From NCBI GenBank assembly GCA_900539255.1, contig UQBJ01000028.1, positions 1 through 25,904 on the forward strand: a DNA stretch of 25,904 nt. The letters are read 5' to 3'. Both the position numbers and the translations under genes were made by a program. Position 1 is the first letter of the stretch. Each line of letters begins with the position of its first letter. A model generated the notes under the pieces. It was not told where the DNA came from and ran no database searches. It was given only the letters and a program-made list of their open reading frames with translations. Of this stretch, positions 1 to 7,170 are shown one piece after another. This DNA comes from an uncultured Campylobacter sp. GTDB taxonomy: Bacteria; Campylobacterota; Campylobacteria; Campylobacterales; Campylobacteraceae.

Positions 1-21
1 TAAGACACACTTTAAATTTAT

Positions 22-50
22 GGATACTTCGCCAAAGGCTCAGTATGACA
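22..50. repeat. Imperfect palindromic repeat, copy 1
   Basis: The left arm ATACT (24-28) pairs with AGTAT (42-46), and GCC (31-33) with GGC (37-39) around an AAA loop, leaving only a tc/tc mismatch. On the minus strand it reads TGTCATACTGAGCC then GGCGAAGTATCC. This resembles, from memory, the TGTCAT..GAG / ..ATCC class of intergenic repeats found in many bacteria. A related copy in the same orientation lies at 123-164. Confidence 0.6.
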
Positions 51-122
51 ATTTTATCTAGTATAACAAAATTTTAAGGCTTTGCATTTTGCTTTGTGGT
101 AAAGCTTGCTTTATATTTATAT

Positions 123-164
123 GGATTGCCACGCAAATTTTTGCAAAATTTGCTCGCAATGACA
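123..164. repeat. Imperfect palindromic repeat, copy 2
   Basis: ATTGC (125-129) pairs with GCAAT (156-160) and GCAAATTT (133-140) pairs with AAATTTGC (146-153) around a 5-base loop. The outer ends GGAT and TGACA match those of copy 1 about 100 bases to the left, and both copies are preceded by an AT-rich ttTAtatGGAT-like flank. On the minus strand it begins TGTCATTGCGAGC and ends CGTGGCAATCC, the commonest form of this repeat class that I recall. Confidence 0.65.
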
Positions 165-323
165 ACATATCACGCATTTTTACAAAGCATTTTCACACCT
201 TGTAAAGATTAGAAAACAAAGTAGCATATCACAAACCCTACAAAACCTTACAAAGTCCCGCAAAAAAGCACTTTCGTGTCTCAAAAACTAAACTAAAAAC
301 TAAAAAGCCAAAAGTCCAAAGCC

Positions 324-369
324 AAAAAAAGCCAAACGCTCAGCCGTGTAAAGGCTTATTTGTTCGGCT
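324..369 (-). terminator. Rho-independent terminator of the argF-GTPase-zinc ribbon operon
   Basis: Read on the minus strand, AGCCGAAC (369-362) pairs with GTTTGGCT (337-330), eight pairs with one G-U. An inner AGCC/GGCT pairing lies inside the loop, and seven T residues follow (330-324). The zinc-ribbon stop codon (358-356) lies inside the loop, so the terminator is folded into the gene end. It closes the operon beginning at argF. Confidence 0.65.
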
Positions 370-544
370 TAAAAATGCTCTTTGCAAGCGACACAAGCGC
401 ATTTACGCCTGATTGCATACTTTCGCCGCATTTTTCACAATGCGGAGCGATTTCATCAAAGCTCAGCGCATCGCTTTTTGGGGCGATGAATTTCACCTTG
501 CCGCACTTTTTACAAACGGCGATAAAGGGTTTTGGGCGTATCAT
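356..544 (-). CDS. Small zinc-ribbon protein
   Basis: A 62-residue protein with two Cys pairs, CKKC (Cys11, Cys14) and CEKC (Cys36, Cys39), the spacing of a treble-clef or rubredoxin-like zinc ribbon. Residues 45-62 form a short amphipathic, lysine-ended tail. The ATG at 544 is preceded by AAGGAG at good spacing, so the start is well supported. It is the last gene of the argF-GTPase operon, 54 bases after the GTPase stop. Its function is not recognised. The pairing with a GTPase suggests a partner or regulator, and nucleic-acid or protein binding through the ribbon is possible. Its shortness and clean gene signals make it a real gene rather than a chance frame. Confidence 0.8.
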   Translation of the reverse strand: MIRPKPFIAVCKKCGKVKFIAPKSDALSFDEIAPHCEKCGESMQSGVNALVSLAKSIFKPNK

Positions 545-564
545 TTTTGCTCCTTAAATTTAAG

Positions 565-590
565 GCATTGTGGCGTGTATGCCACAATGC
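565..590 (-). promoter_or_regulatory. Perfect 10-bp hairpin between GTPase and zinc-ribbon genes
   Basis: GCATTGTGGC (565-574) and GCCACAATGC (581-590) are exact inverted repeats around a 6-base loop. In the minus-strand mRNA the hairpin stands just after the GTPase stop codon and about 15 bases before the AAGGAG of the zinc-ribbon gene. No T-run follows, so it is not a normal terminator. It could be an mRNA-processing or stability hairpin that sets the ratio of the two proteins, or a weak attenuator. Confidence 0.6.
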
Positions 591-598
591 AAAAGCCT

Positions 599-1612
599 TT
601 AAAAAGGCCACCATTTAGGCTTTATCTTATCTAAAAGCGCCTTTCCTGTGTTCCACAATTTTTCTGCCATAGGCAAAGCAGTCAGCATTTTTTGCGCGAC
701 ATCTCCAACTTTATCCATCATATCACCGACAAAGTCAATGCCATCTGATATAGCTTCTATGAGAGAGTCAAGCCACGATTTTTCTACCTCTTTTGGCAGG
801 TCAATCTCTTCATTGATTTTGCCTATAAAAAGATGCCTCTTTTTGCTTGGAGTGCTTTGGGTAATGAGAGTTAATAATTTACCCAAATTATAGGGTTCGT
901 ATTGCGTTTGCGTTTTTTCATCATAATACCCAGCTGAATAATACATTATCCTAAATTTAGAGCTTCGATTTTCTTTAAATCTCGCTTTGAAACCTCGAAT
1001 TTTTTCATCAAGTTCAGCTTTAAGCTCATCGCTAGGCTCGTTTTTGTCATAATCAAATCTCGCCTTAGGGTTGTTTCCCGCTAAGTCGCATTTGTTTATG
1101 GCTACGACTACTCGTGCTTCGTCTTTTTCGCCTACACACAGCTCATCTACAAGCACATCTATGGTTTTAAGAGTGGATTCTAAATCCCTTGACGCAAACC
1201 CTCCTATGATGACAAGCCCTAAATCAATCAACCCATTGCCATTTTCGTCTTTTTCACGGCATTTTTCACGGATTTTATCGATATGCTCATCATCTTTTGT
1301 GCCATCGCCAAGCCCTGGGCTATCCCACAAGGTAAGGTTTTTGCCTACCTTGTAAGAGCGAATTTCCATTGTTTGCGGTTTAGCACTATCGCTTATGCGT
1401 AAATTTCGCCTATCTTGCTCACTCATTTTACCCTCATCAAACAAAGCGCGAATAGTGGTGCTTTTGCCAGACCCCGTAGCCCCTGCTATAAGGACATTGA
1501 GATTTTTTTTAAAAACATTTTGTATGTTTTTAGCGAATTTTATTTTGTCTTTTTCAGACAAATCAAGCCGCTCTAAACTCTGCGTTGGGTCGTAGTTACT
1601 TATTTTCAGCAC
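599..1612 (-). CDS. P-loop GTPase, YeeP/dynamin-like family
   Basis: A TRAFAC-class GTPase of about 337-342 residues. Counting from the GTG at 1627, the motifs are G1 GATGSGKS (49-56), G3 DSPG (102-105), G4 NKCD (178-181) and G5 SAG (231-233). The sequence around them (LTLWDSPGLGDG, VVVAINKCD) is typical of the 50S-ribosome-binding-like GTPase family that includes YeeP/YfjP proteins. The C-terminal 50 residues are amphipathic and end in an aromatic PKWWPF tail, suggesting membrane or partner contact; no transmembrane segment is seen. Two GTG starts are possible, 1612 (7-base overlap with argF) and 1627 (22-base overlap); neither has a clear ribosome-binding site. No GTPase normally accompanies argF, so this may be an acquired cassette with the zinc-ribbon gene. 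The cellular role is unknown. Confidence 0.85.
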   Translation of the reverse strand: MLKISNYDPTQSLERLDLSEKDKIKFAKNIQNVFKKNLNVLIAGATGSGKSTTIRALFDEGKMSEQDRRNLRISDSAKPQTMEIRSYKVGKNLTLWDSPGLGDGTKDDEHIDKIREKCREKDENGNGLIDLGLVIIGGFASRDLESTLKTIDVLVDELCVGEKDEARVVVAINKCDLAGNNPKARFDYDKNEPSDELKAELDEKIRGFKARFKENRSSKFRIMYYSAGYYDEKTQTQYEPYNLGKLLTLITQSTPSKKRHLFIGKINEEIDLPKEVEKSWLDSLIEAISDGIDFVGDMMDKVGDVAQKMLTALPMAEKLWNTGKALLDKIKPKWWPF

Positions 1613-2502
1613 TCGTTCAAAAAGCACAGCACGGATTTTACGACATAAAGGCGATTTACCGCCTCATCAAAGATTTCTTTGCTGTGCGCTTCAAAGACTT
1701 CTTCACTCACTTCAAAGCCCCTATACGCAGGCAAGCAGTGCAAGAAAATCACATCAGAAGCCGCCACGCTCATAGCCTTTTCATCGATGATAAAGCCCGC
1801 AAAGTCTTTGAGCCGCTTTTGCTTTTGGCTTTCTTGCCCCATCGACACCCAAGTGTCCGTGATGATGACTTGGGCGTCCTTTAAGGCTCGCATTTTGTCC
1901 GTGCTGATGTCAAGTTTCGCGCCTGAATTTCGCGCTTTTTCTTTGGCAAAAGCTAAAATTTCAGCATTGATTTCATAATTTGGCGGAATCGCCACGCTAA
2001 ATTCAAGCCCCAAAATCGCCGCTGCGATGAGCCAAGAGTTGCACATATTGTTGCTATCACCCACAAAGGCTACTTTGCCCTTTTTTCCATACTCTTTCAT
2101 AGTTAGCAAGTCCCCAAGCACTTGTGTAGGGTGATATAAATCGCTCAAACCATTGATAACAGGGCATTTGGAGTATTCGGCAAAATCAAGCAGAGTTTGA
2201 TGAGAATTCACGCGCATCATCACAAAATCAACCATAGAGCCGATAACCCGCGCCGTGTCCTTAACAGGCTCGCCACGACTAAGCTGCAAGTCGTTGCTGC
2301 TTAAAAACAACGCCTTGCCCCCAAGCTGCGTGATAGCAAGCTCAAAAGCCATTCTCGTGCGAGTGGAGTTTTTTTCAAAAATCATCGCCAAACTTTTATC
2401 TAACAAGGCTTTGCGCGGCTTTGCCTTAATGTCAGCCGCAAAGTCCAAAAGCCTTAAAATCTCGTCTTTGCTAAAATCTCTCAAAGTCAAAAAATGTCTC
2501 AT
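1606..2502 (-). CDS. argF: Ornithine carbamoyltransferase
   Basis: It catalyses carbamoyl phosphate + ornithine to citrulline in cytosolic arginine biosynthesis. The protein has 298 residues, slightly under the usual 305-330. The carbamoyl-phosphate loop STRTR (46-50), HPTQ (124-127), the DTWVSMGQE region (216-224, ornithine side) and the catalytic HCLP (255-258) are all intact. ATG 2502 follows AAGGGGG at proper spacing. It leads a minus-strand operon: the downstream GTPase start overlaps its stop codon. I see no certain ArgR box upstream. The identification is firm; the only unusual point is the company it keeps. Confidence 0.96.
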   Translation of the reverse strand: MRHFLTLRDFSKDEILRLLDFAADIKAKPRKALLDKSLAMIFEKNSTRTRMAFELAITQLGGKALFLSSNDLQLSRGEPVKDTARVIGSMVDFVMMRVNSHQTLLDFAEYSKCPVINGLSDLYHPTQVLGDLLTMKEYGKKGKVAFVGDSNNMCNSWLIAAAILGLEFSVAIPPNYEINAEILAFAKEKARNSGAKLDISTDKMRALKDAQVIITDTWVSMGQESQKQKRLKDFAGFIIDEKAMSVAASDVIFLHCLPAYRGFEVSEEVFEAHSKEIFDEAVNRLYVVKSVLCFLNEC

Positions 2503-2532
2503 TTTGCCCCCTTGAATTTTTTTGAAAAACGG

Positions 2533-2538
2533 ATTATA
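2533..2538 (-). promoter_or_regulatory. Probable -10 box of the argF operon
   Basis: TATAAT on the minus strand, about 31 bases before the argF start codon, in the 101-base gap between glmS and argF. The predicted transcript would start near 2526, leaving a leader of about 24 bases that contains the AAGGGGG ribosome-binding site. Campylobacter sigma-70 promoters usually lack a clear -35 box, and none is obvious here. Confidence 0.6.
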
Positions 2539-2603
2539 CCTTAAATTTGCTTAAAAATTCAACAAAATTTCACATTTTTAGCAAGGCGTGGTAAATTTGC
2601 GCT

Positions 2604-4400
2604 TCACTCCACAGTTACGCTTTTAGCAAGGTTGCGTGGCATATCCACATCATTTCCCAAACGCACGGAGATTTCAAGGGCAAGCAGTTGCACCACTATC
2701 ATCATCTCGAAAAACTCGCTCATATAGTGCTTTTGCTCGCTTGTTTTGATGAAATCATCGCTCAGTTCAAGCTCTAATGGCGAAATGACAAGCAAGGTAG
2801 AGTCCCTTGCTACGAGTTCCTCGACATTTGATTTTGCTTTTTCATAAAGTTTGTGCTGGGGCAAAAGCGCGATGGTGTAGAGCTTGCTGTCCGCCAAAGC
2901 GATGGGTCCGTGTTTCATCTCGCCCGCTGGATAGCCCTCAGCGTGCAAGTAGCTCAACTCTTTGAGCTTTAAAGCACCCTCCAAAGCAAGCGGATAAAAG
3001 ACATCGCGCCCTATGTAAAAAAAGCCGTGTCCGTCCAAATAGCGTTTTGAGAGCCTATGAATGCGCTCGTGGAGCTTGCTTTCCACTACGCACACATTTG
3101 GGGTGTGTAGCAAGGCTGAAATTTCCTCGCTCATATCAAAGCCCTTTTTTTGCGCGATAAAAATGGCAAGCATCCAAAGTGTCAGCACCTGCGTGGCAAA
3201 GGCTTTTGTGCTTGCTACGCCCTTTTCGATGCCTGCACGAGTGAGCAAGCTTAAATGCGCTAGGCGAACTATGCTTGAATTATCGACATTGCAAATCGCA
3301 AAGGTTTTCGCGCCCTTTTGCTTGGCGATTTTAAGCGCCTCCAAAGTGTCAGCCGTTTCGCCACTTTGTGAGATGACGATAAAAAGCGAATTTTCGCGCA
3401 CCACAGCCTCGCGGTAGCGAAATTCACTCGCCACTTCAACCTTGCACTTAATCTTTGCGAGCCGTTCAAAAAGATAGCTTGCCACCAAAGCGGCGTGATA
3501 GCTCGTGCCGCAAGCGCACAAAGTAAGCTCATCAAAGCTGCTTAAATCCTCGTTTAAAAGCTCATCAAACGCCACCTCATCGCCATTTATGCGCCCCATT
3601 AAAACCTCGCTTAAAACCCTACTTTGCTCATAAATTTCTTTTTCCATAAAAAAGCGAAAGCCGTCTTTTTGAGCGTAGCTTTTATCGCCTGAAAGTTTTG
3701 TGAATTTAGGCGTTTGCAAGACATTGCCCTGATAAATTTCAAGCTCCTTTTCACTCGCAAAACCATAGCTTAAATCATCAAGGTAAAGCACCTCAGCACA
3801 ATGCCCCAAAAGTGCCGTGTCGCTTGATGCGAAGTAAAGTTCGGCGTTTTTGCCTTTGCCGATGATTAAGGGCGCAGCGTTTTTAGCAAAAAATATGCGT
3901 CCAGGGGCTTTTTTGCTGATTAAAAGTGTCGCATAAGCGCCTTTTAGCTCGCTCACTGCCTTTTTGAAAGCGACAAAAGGCTCGTCATTTTTGGCATAAA
4001 ATTCAAAAAGCTGCACGATAACCTCTGTGTCCGTTTGGCTCACAAAGCCTATGCCTTCGCTTTCTAGCTTGGTTTTAAGCTCTTTGTAGTTTTCGATAAT
4101 GCCGTTGTGTATCACGCAAGAGTATTGCCCTAAATGCGGGTGAGCGTTGATTTCAGTAGGCTTGCCGTGAGTCGCCCAGCGTGTATGTCCGATAGCAACG
4201 CCATCTCCGCTACTTGAAAAGTCCTTGCACTTGTTGGCTAAATTTTCAAGTTTGCCTACGGCTTTGAAAAAGCTTAACTCTTCATCTTTCATCACGGCTA
4301 GCCCCGCGCTGTCATATCCTCGATACTCTAACTCTTTCAAACCGCCTAAAATCAGCTGTTTTTTTTCATCTTTGCCTATGTAGCCTACGATTCCGCACAT
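2604..4400 (-). CDS. glmS: Glutamine-fructose-6-phosphate aminotransferase (isomerizing)
   Basis: It makes glucosamine-6-phosphate from fructose-6-phosphate and glutamine, the entry step to UDP-GlcNAc for peptidoglycan and lipopolysaccharide. The protein has 598 residues. The N-terminal Ntn glutaminase starts MCGIVGY, so the nucleophile Cys becomes residue 1 after Met removal; this fixes the start at ATG 4400 rather than the GTG two codons earlier. HTRWATHG (72-79) is present. Two SIS sugar-isomerase domains follow, with CGTSYHA, SQSGETADT and the LHAEGYPAGEMKHGP segment, and the conserved C-terminus LAKSVTVE. It begins two bases after the stop of the GlnD-like gene, so the pair should be translationally coupled. 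No glmS ribozyme is visible upstream. Confidence 0.97.
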   Translation of the reverse strand: MCGIVGYIGKDEKKQLILGGLKELEYRGYDSAGLAVMKDEELSFFKAVGKLENLANKCKDFSSSGDGVAIGHTRWATHGKPTEINAHPHLGQYSCVIHNGIIENYKELKTKLESEGIGFVSQTDTEVIVQLFEFYAKNDEPFVAFKKAVSELKGAYATLLISKKAPGRIFFAKNAAPLIIGKGKNAELYFASSDTALLGHCAEVLYLDDLSYGFASEKELEIYQGNVLQTPKFTKLSGDKSYAQKDGFRFFMEKEIYEQSRVLSEVLMGRINGDEVAFDELLNEDLSSFDELTLCACGTSYHAALVASYLFERLAKIKCKVEVASEFRYREAVVRENSLFIVISQSGETADTLEALKIAKQKGAKTFAICNVDNSSIVRLAHLSLLTRAGIEKGVASTKAFATQVLTLWMLAIFIAQKKGFDMSEEISALLHTPNVCVVESKLHERIHRLSKRYLDGHGFFYIGRDVFYPLALEGALKLKELSYLHAEGYPAGEMKHGPIALADSKLYTIALLPQHKLYEKAKSNVEELVARDSTLLVISPLELELSDDFIKTSEQKHYMSEFFEMMIVVQLLALEISVRLGNDVDMPRNLAKSVTVE

Positions 4401-4402
4401 TT

Positions 4403-6790
4403 TCACTCACTTGCTAATGATTTTATGAGCCTTTGCTCGTCTAAATTTGGGGTTTTTTCAAAATAAAAAGTATTTCTCGTCCTTTGCCTTATGGTTTGGA
4501 TTTTAGCCGCTGAGAGCGTCAAATCAAGCTCATCAAACACGCTCATCACAAAAGCCATAAGCCCTTGCTGGTCTTTGGTGTTTAGGTTGAGCTTCGCATA
4601 AGTTTTTGAATACCCAAGGTCAAATTTTAGCTCATCTTTTTTAATCATCGGTTTTTTAAGTTTTAGCTCATTTGTGCTTAAATTCTTTTGCAAAAGCTCG
4701 CTGAATTTAGCCTTTTGCATATTGCTTACTTCGTTTGCATACTCGAATTTCGCATACATTTTGTCATCAAAAAGCGGAAAAAAGCTCATAAACACAAGAT
4801 TTAAAGAGCTTAACGCCCCTAAAATTTGGCTTAAATTCAGCTTTTTGCTTGCGCTTACTAACTCTAAAACAAAGTTTTTGTCATTGTCAAGCCAGAATTT
4901 AAAGTCATTTTCACGCGCGCATTTTGCCACCTCCACTATCTTTTCAAAGCTGTTTTTGATGATGAAAAGGTTTGATTGTATGTGCGTGATTTTATCCTGC
5001 AAATAGCTATCGCACTCCAAAAACACGCGGCTGCGCTTTAAGGTTTGTTCTTTTTTTACTCGCCTTGTGCTTTCGTCCAAAAATTCAGCATTTTCAAAGC
5101 CAGCAAGGGCGTTACTTAAAAGCGCGTCAAGGCTTTTGTAGAAAAAATGCTCGTTTATGCCAAGTGCCTTTGCACTTATAAAAGTCAAAGCGTGCAAAAC
5201 CTTGACATTGCGGGCGTTTCCTAGCCTTGATATAAGCGCGGTGATGATGGTTTCGTTGTAAATGTCTTCTTTTTCGATGAATTCGCGCATTAGGTTAAAA
5301 TGCAGGCACATTTTCAGCCCAAATTCAAGCACTTCGCCGTGAATGTTGAGTTTATTGCATAAGGCGCGGTAGATATTTGCTAATGAAACTTCGTTTTCTT
5401 CATTGCTCGCGCTCATCAAAATGCTGATTTTTACAACCATTTTTTCTTGGGAGCTTAAATTTTTGATGATTTCAAGATTGCTCATTTGCTTTTCAAATTC
5501 TTTCAGCACTAAAAAGGCGTTTTCATCGCGGCTGTAAATGCTATCCTCATCGGGCAGAAAGTAAAGCGGCGCATAGGCTTTAATCAACTCTTTAAGCAGC
5601 AAAGAGTCAAAAAGCACTTTCAGCACACAAAAGCTATATCTGCGGTGCAGTAGGGTTTTAAAGGGCAAAAGTGCCTGCTCGAAGTCTTTTTTGCTGATAC
5701 GCAACCTTTTAAGCTCCATCACCACGCTTAAATCAAAGTCCATATATATATCATCAAGCGTATTTAGGGCGTCTAAAAAGTCTTTGAGCGTGCTAAAAAC
5801 TTGTCTTTTGTTGATGAAAATCTTATCCTCCGCCCGCATAAAGGCGCTTTGCATTAGGGGCTGAAATTTAGGCTCTTGGCGGGCAAATTGTATCCGCTTA
5901 CTGATATAGCGCGTGTAAAGCCCTATGGTGTGTAGGCAGCTCATCGCCTTTTGGAGCATTGAATTTTTAGCGTCTAGGTTTTTCTTGTCCTTTTTTTTCA
6001 TCAAAAGGCTGATTTCGCCAGCATTTGCGAACAAAAATTTATCCGTATCTGCGCCGTTTTGGATATTCATCGCACTTTGCAAAGAAAGCAAAAAATCAGT
6101 CGCCAGCCGCAACTCGCTCAACTCTTTTTCGCTCACAAAATGAAGCGCGTAGTTTTTGGGGCTGTCTTTTAAAAGCAAAAGCAAAGAGTCTAAATTCGCA
6201 TAATCTTCAAGCCCGCCAAACTCTTTTTTTATGTTAAACTCTTGCTTGATAAAGGCTAAATTTCTGTCCTTAAAATGCGCCAAAAGCGCGTCAGCAAACT
6301 CGTCTTTGTAAAGGGCGAGTGCTTGTTTTATCTCATCTCTTGCCGCCTTAAATAAAGCCTTTGAGCCACACAAATACCGAGTGCCAAAGGGTTTTAGCTC
6401 CCTTGCCTTGCCGACAATGCCGCTTACTTCGCACACTTGATAATCCGTAACAAGCCCTATGTCGTTTAAAAGGGCGATGAAAGCCTTTATCATCGGCTTT
6501 AAATGAAAGCCCTTTATGTCTTTATACACGAAAAGCAAAGGCACAGCTTCGTTTGCGCCAAGTTTAAAGTCCGCATACGCCTTGCTGGCGATGACGCAAA
6601 AAGGCACATTTTCACTGCGTGGCTGATAGCTCTCAAAAAATTCAGCCAAAACAAGCCTGTGCGCCTTTTTGATGACATTGTCAAGCTCTTTGGAGTGGTA
6701 GAGATTAAACGAACCTTGCTTGACAAAATGCCTTGTATATCCTGCACAATACCCGTCAAATTCTTGCTTTAAAGCCTGCCTTGCACTCAA
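4403..6790 (-). CDS. GlnD-like protein with degenerate nucleotidyltransferase and HD sites
   Basis: A 795-residue protein with the overall layout of PII uridylyltransferase GlnD. Residues 64-90 sit where the GGYGRGEL..SDIDL active site should be, but read ASKAYADFKLGANEAVPLLF, lacking the Gly-Gly and the Asp pair. GGLEDY (192-197) matches the GlnD GGLRDI landmark. Around 420-475 the HD phosphohydrolase positions are replaced (RDENAF for VDEHTL; ISILMSASNEE for LFHDIAKG). A C-terminal ACT-like domain (about 730-780: KDQQGLMAFVMSVFDEL, then SAAKIQTI..NTFYF) is well kept. The start is TTG 6790, preceded by AAAGGA at good spacing. It is directly upstream of glmS. It may be a glutamine- or nucleotide-sensing regulator without catalysis; C. 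jejuni has a similar gene beside glmS, as I recall, annotated as a putative nucleotidyltransferase. Confidence 0.8.
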   Translation of the reverse strand: MSARQALKQEFDGYCAGYTRHFVKQGSFNLYHSKELDNVIKKAHRLVLAEFFESYQPRSENVPFCVIASKAYADFKLGANEAVPLLFVYKDIKGFHLKPMIKAFIALLNDIGLVTDYQVCEVSGIVGKARELKPFGTRYLCGSKALFKAARDEIKQALALYKDEFADALLAHFKDRNLAFIKQEFNIKKEFGGLEDYANLDSLLLLLKDSPKNYALHFVSEKELSELRLATDFLLSLQSAMNIQNGADTDKFLFANAGEISLLMKKKDKKNLDAKNSMLQKAMSCLHTIGLYTRYISKRIQFARQEPKFQPLMQSAFMRAEDKIFINKRQVFSTLKDFLDALNTLDDIYMDFDLSVVMELKRLRISKKDFEQALLPFKTLLHRRYSFCVLKVLFDSLLLKELIKAYAPLYFLPDEDSIYSRDENAFLVLKEFEKQMSNLEIIKNLSSQEKMVVKISILMSASNEENEVSLANIYRALCNKLNIHGEVLEFGLKMCLHFNLMREFIEKEDIYNETIITALISRLGNARNVKVLHALTFISAKALGINEHFFYKSLDALLSNALAGFENAEFLDESTRRVKKEQTLKRSRVFLECDSYLQDKITHIQSNLFIIKNSFEKIVEVAKCARENDFKFWLDNDKNFVLELVSASKKLNLSQILGALSSLNLVFMSFFPLFDDKMYAKFEYANEVSNMQKAKFSELLQKNLSTNELKLKKPMIKKDELKFDLGYSKTYAKLNLNTKDQQGLMAFVMSVFDELDLTLSAAKIQTIRQRTRNTFYFEKTPNLDEQRLIKSLASE

Positions 6791-6824
6791 AATTTTTTCC
6801 TTTCAAAAAAGTTTTATAAACAAA

Positions 6825-6851
6825 ATCATAGCAAATTTAAAACAAATTATA
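6825..6851 (-). promoter_or_regulatory. Tandem extended -10 promoters of the glnD-like/glmS operon
   Basis: Two minus-strand extended -10 elements lie 21 bases apart: TGCTATAAT (hexamer at 6851-6846) and TGCTATGAT (hexamer at 6830-6825). Both have the TGn extension typical of Campylobacter promoters. The nearer one would start transcription near 6818, giving a leader of about 28 bases that includes the AAAGGA ribosome-binding site before TTG 6790. Confidence 0.65.
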
Positions 6852-6912
6852 GCACATTTTTGAAATTTTAGCTTATTTTACCCAAGTGAGTGCTACCTTG
6901 CAAAAAAGCTCA

Positions 6913-7035
6913 TCAAACGCTGTCCTTTGAGGCGAAATTCCACGCCCGCGAGCCGCTCTTGCAAGCGTATAAAATCCGCACGCCGTAGCGTTGCTCGATG
7001 CCGTCTAAACGCTCTTTGATGATTTTTTCTACCAC
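6913..7035 (-). pseudogene. 5' remnant of an RlaP/YcgL-type nucleotidyltransferase gene
   Basis: From GTG 7035 a 40-codon frame reads V-V-E-K-I-I-K-E-R-L, then RYGVRILYACKSGSRAW and NFASKDSV, and ends at two consecutive TGA codons (first at 6915-6913). The segment matches the N-terminus of the RlaP/YcgL (COG3541) nucleotidyltransferase family, whose hallmark is a YxxESGSRAWGFAS-DSDYDVRF stretch. The fragment stops just before the catalytic Asp-x-Asp. In another frame a short tail (FDELFLQGSTHLGKIS, stop near 6860) follows and may be the joined 3' end after an internal deletion, but this is uncertain. A TATAAT (7064-7059) and AAGGG precede the GTG, so the fragment could still be expressed. Confidence 0.65.
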
Positions 7036-7058
7036 GCCTGCCCTTAAATTTTTGTGTC

Positions 7059-7066
7059 ATTATAAT
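7059..7066. promoter_or_regulatory. Bidirectional TATAAT palindrome
   Basis: The palindrome CATTATAATG (7058-7067) gives a TATAAT on both strands. On the minus strand it is placed correctly for the nucleotidyltransferase remnant (GTG 7035). On the plus strand it would give tatB a leader of about 95 bases. A second weaker plus-strand candidate, TAAAAT at 7137-7142, lies nearer tatB. Confidence 0.45.
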
Positions 7067-7170
7067 GCAAATTTTTAAATTGAGCGAAAATCTTTGAATT
7101 TAGTGCTAAATTCTTTCATTTTTAGCGAATTTTGTGTAAAATAAGGTTTTCAAAAACAAGGACAAAAAAG

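Larger units (their letters stand above)
1..320. other. Gene-free left end with palindromic repeats
   Basis: No reading frame here looks like a gene in any frame. The stretch is AT-rich. It holds two hairpin-forming repeats (22-50 and 123-164) and, from about 270 to 330, a low-complexity run built of short A-rich words (variants of aaactaaa and aaaagccaaa). The octamer catatcac occurs twice (about 166 and 224). It follows the terminator of the minus-strand argF operon. Whatever gene lies to the left is outside the window. Confidence 0.6.

Noticed and set aside
1585..2515. Plus-strand frames opposite argF and the GTPase
   Set aside because: They are shadows of conserved minus-strand genes, with no ribosome-binding sites and no recognisable domain.
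4401..4700. glmS ribozyme or riboswitch before glmS
   Set aside because: Only two bases separate the upstream stop from the glmS start, and upstream is coding sequence with the ACT-like domain, leaving no room for a leader RNA.
6916..7035. Intact small protein rather than a gene remnant
   Set aside because: The 40 codons match the family N-terminus but end before the catalytic residues, and two stop codons follow in tandem.
7132..7170. Upstream in-frame ATG for tatB
   Set aside because: It would add 13 charged residues before the membrane anchor; ATG 7171 has AAGGAC at good spacing and gives the standard TatB start.
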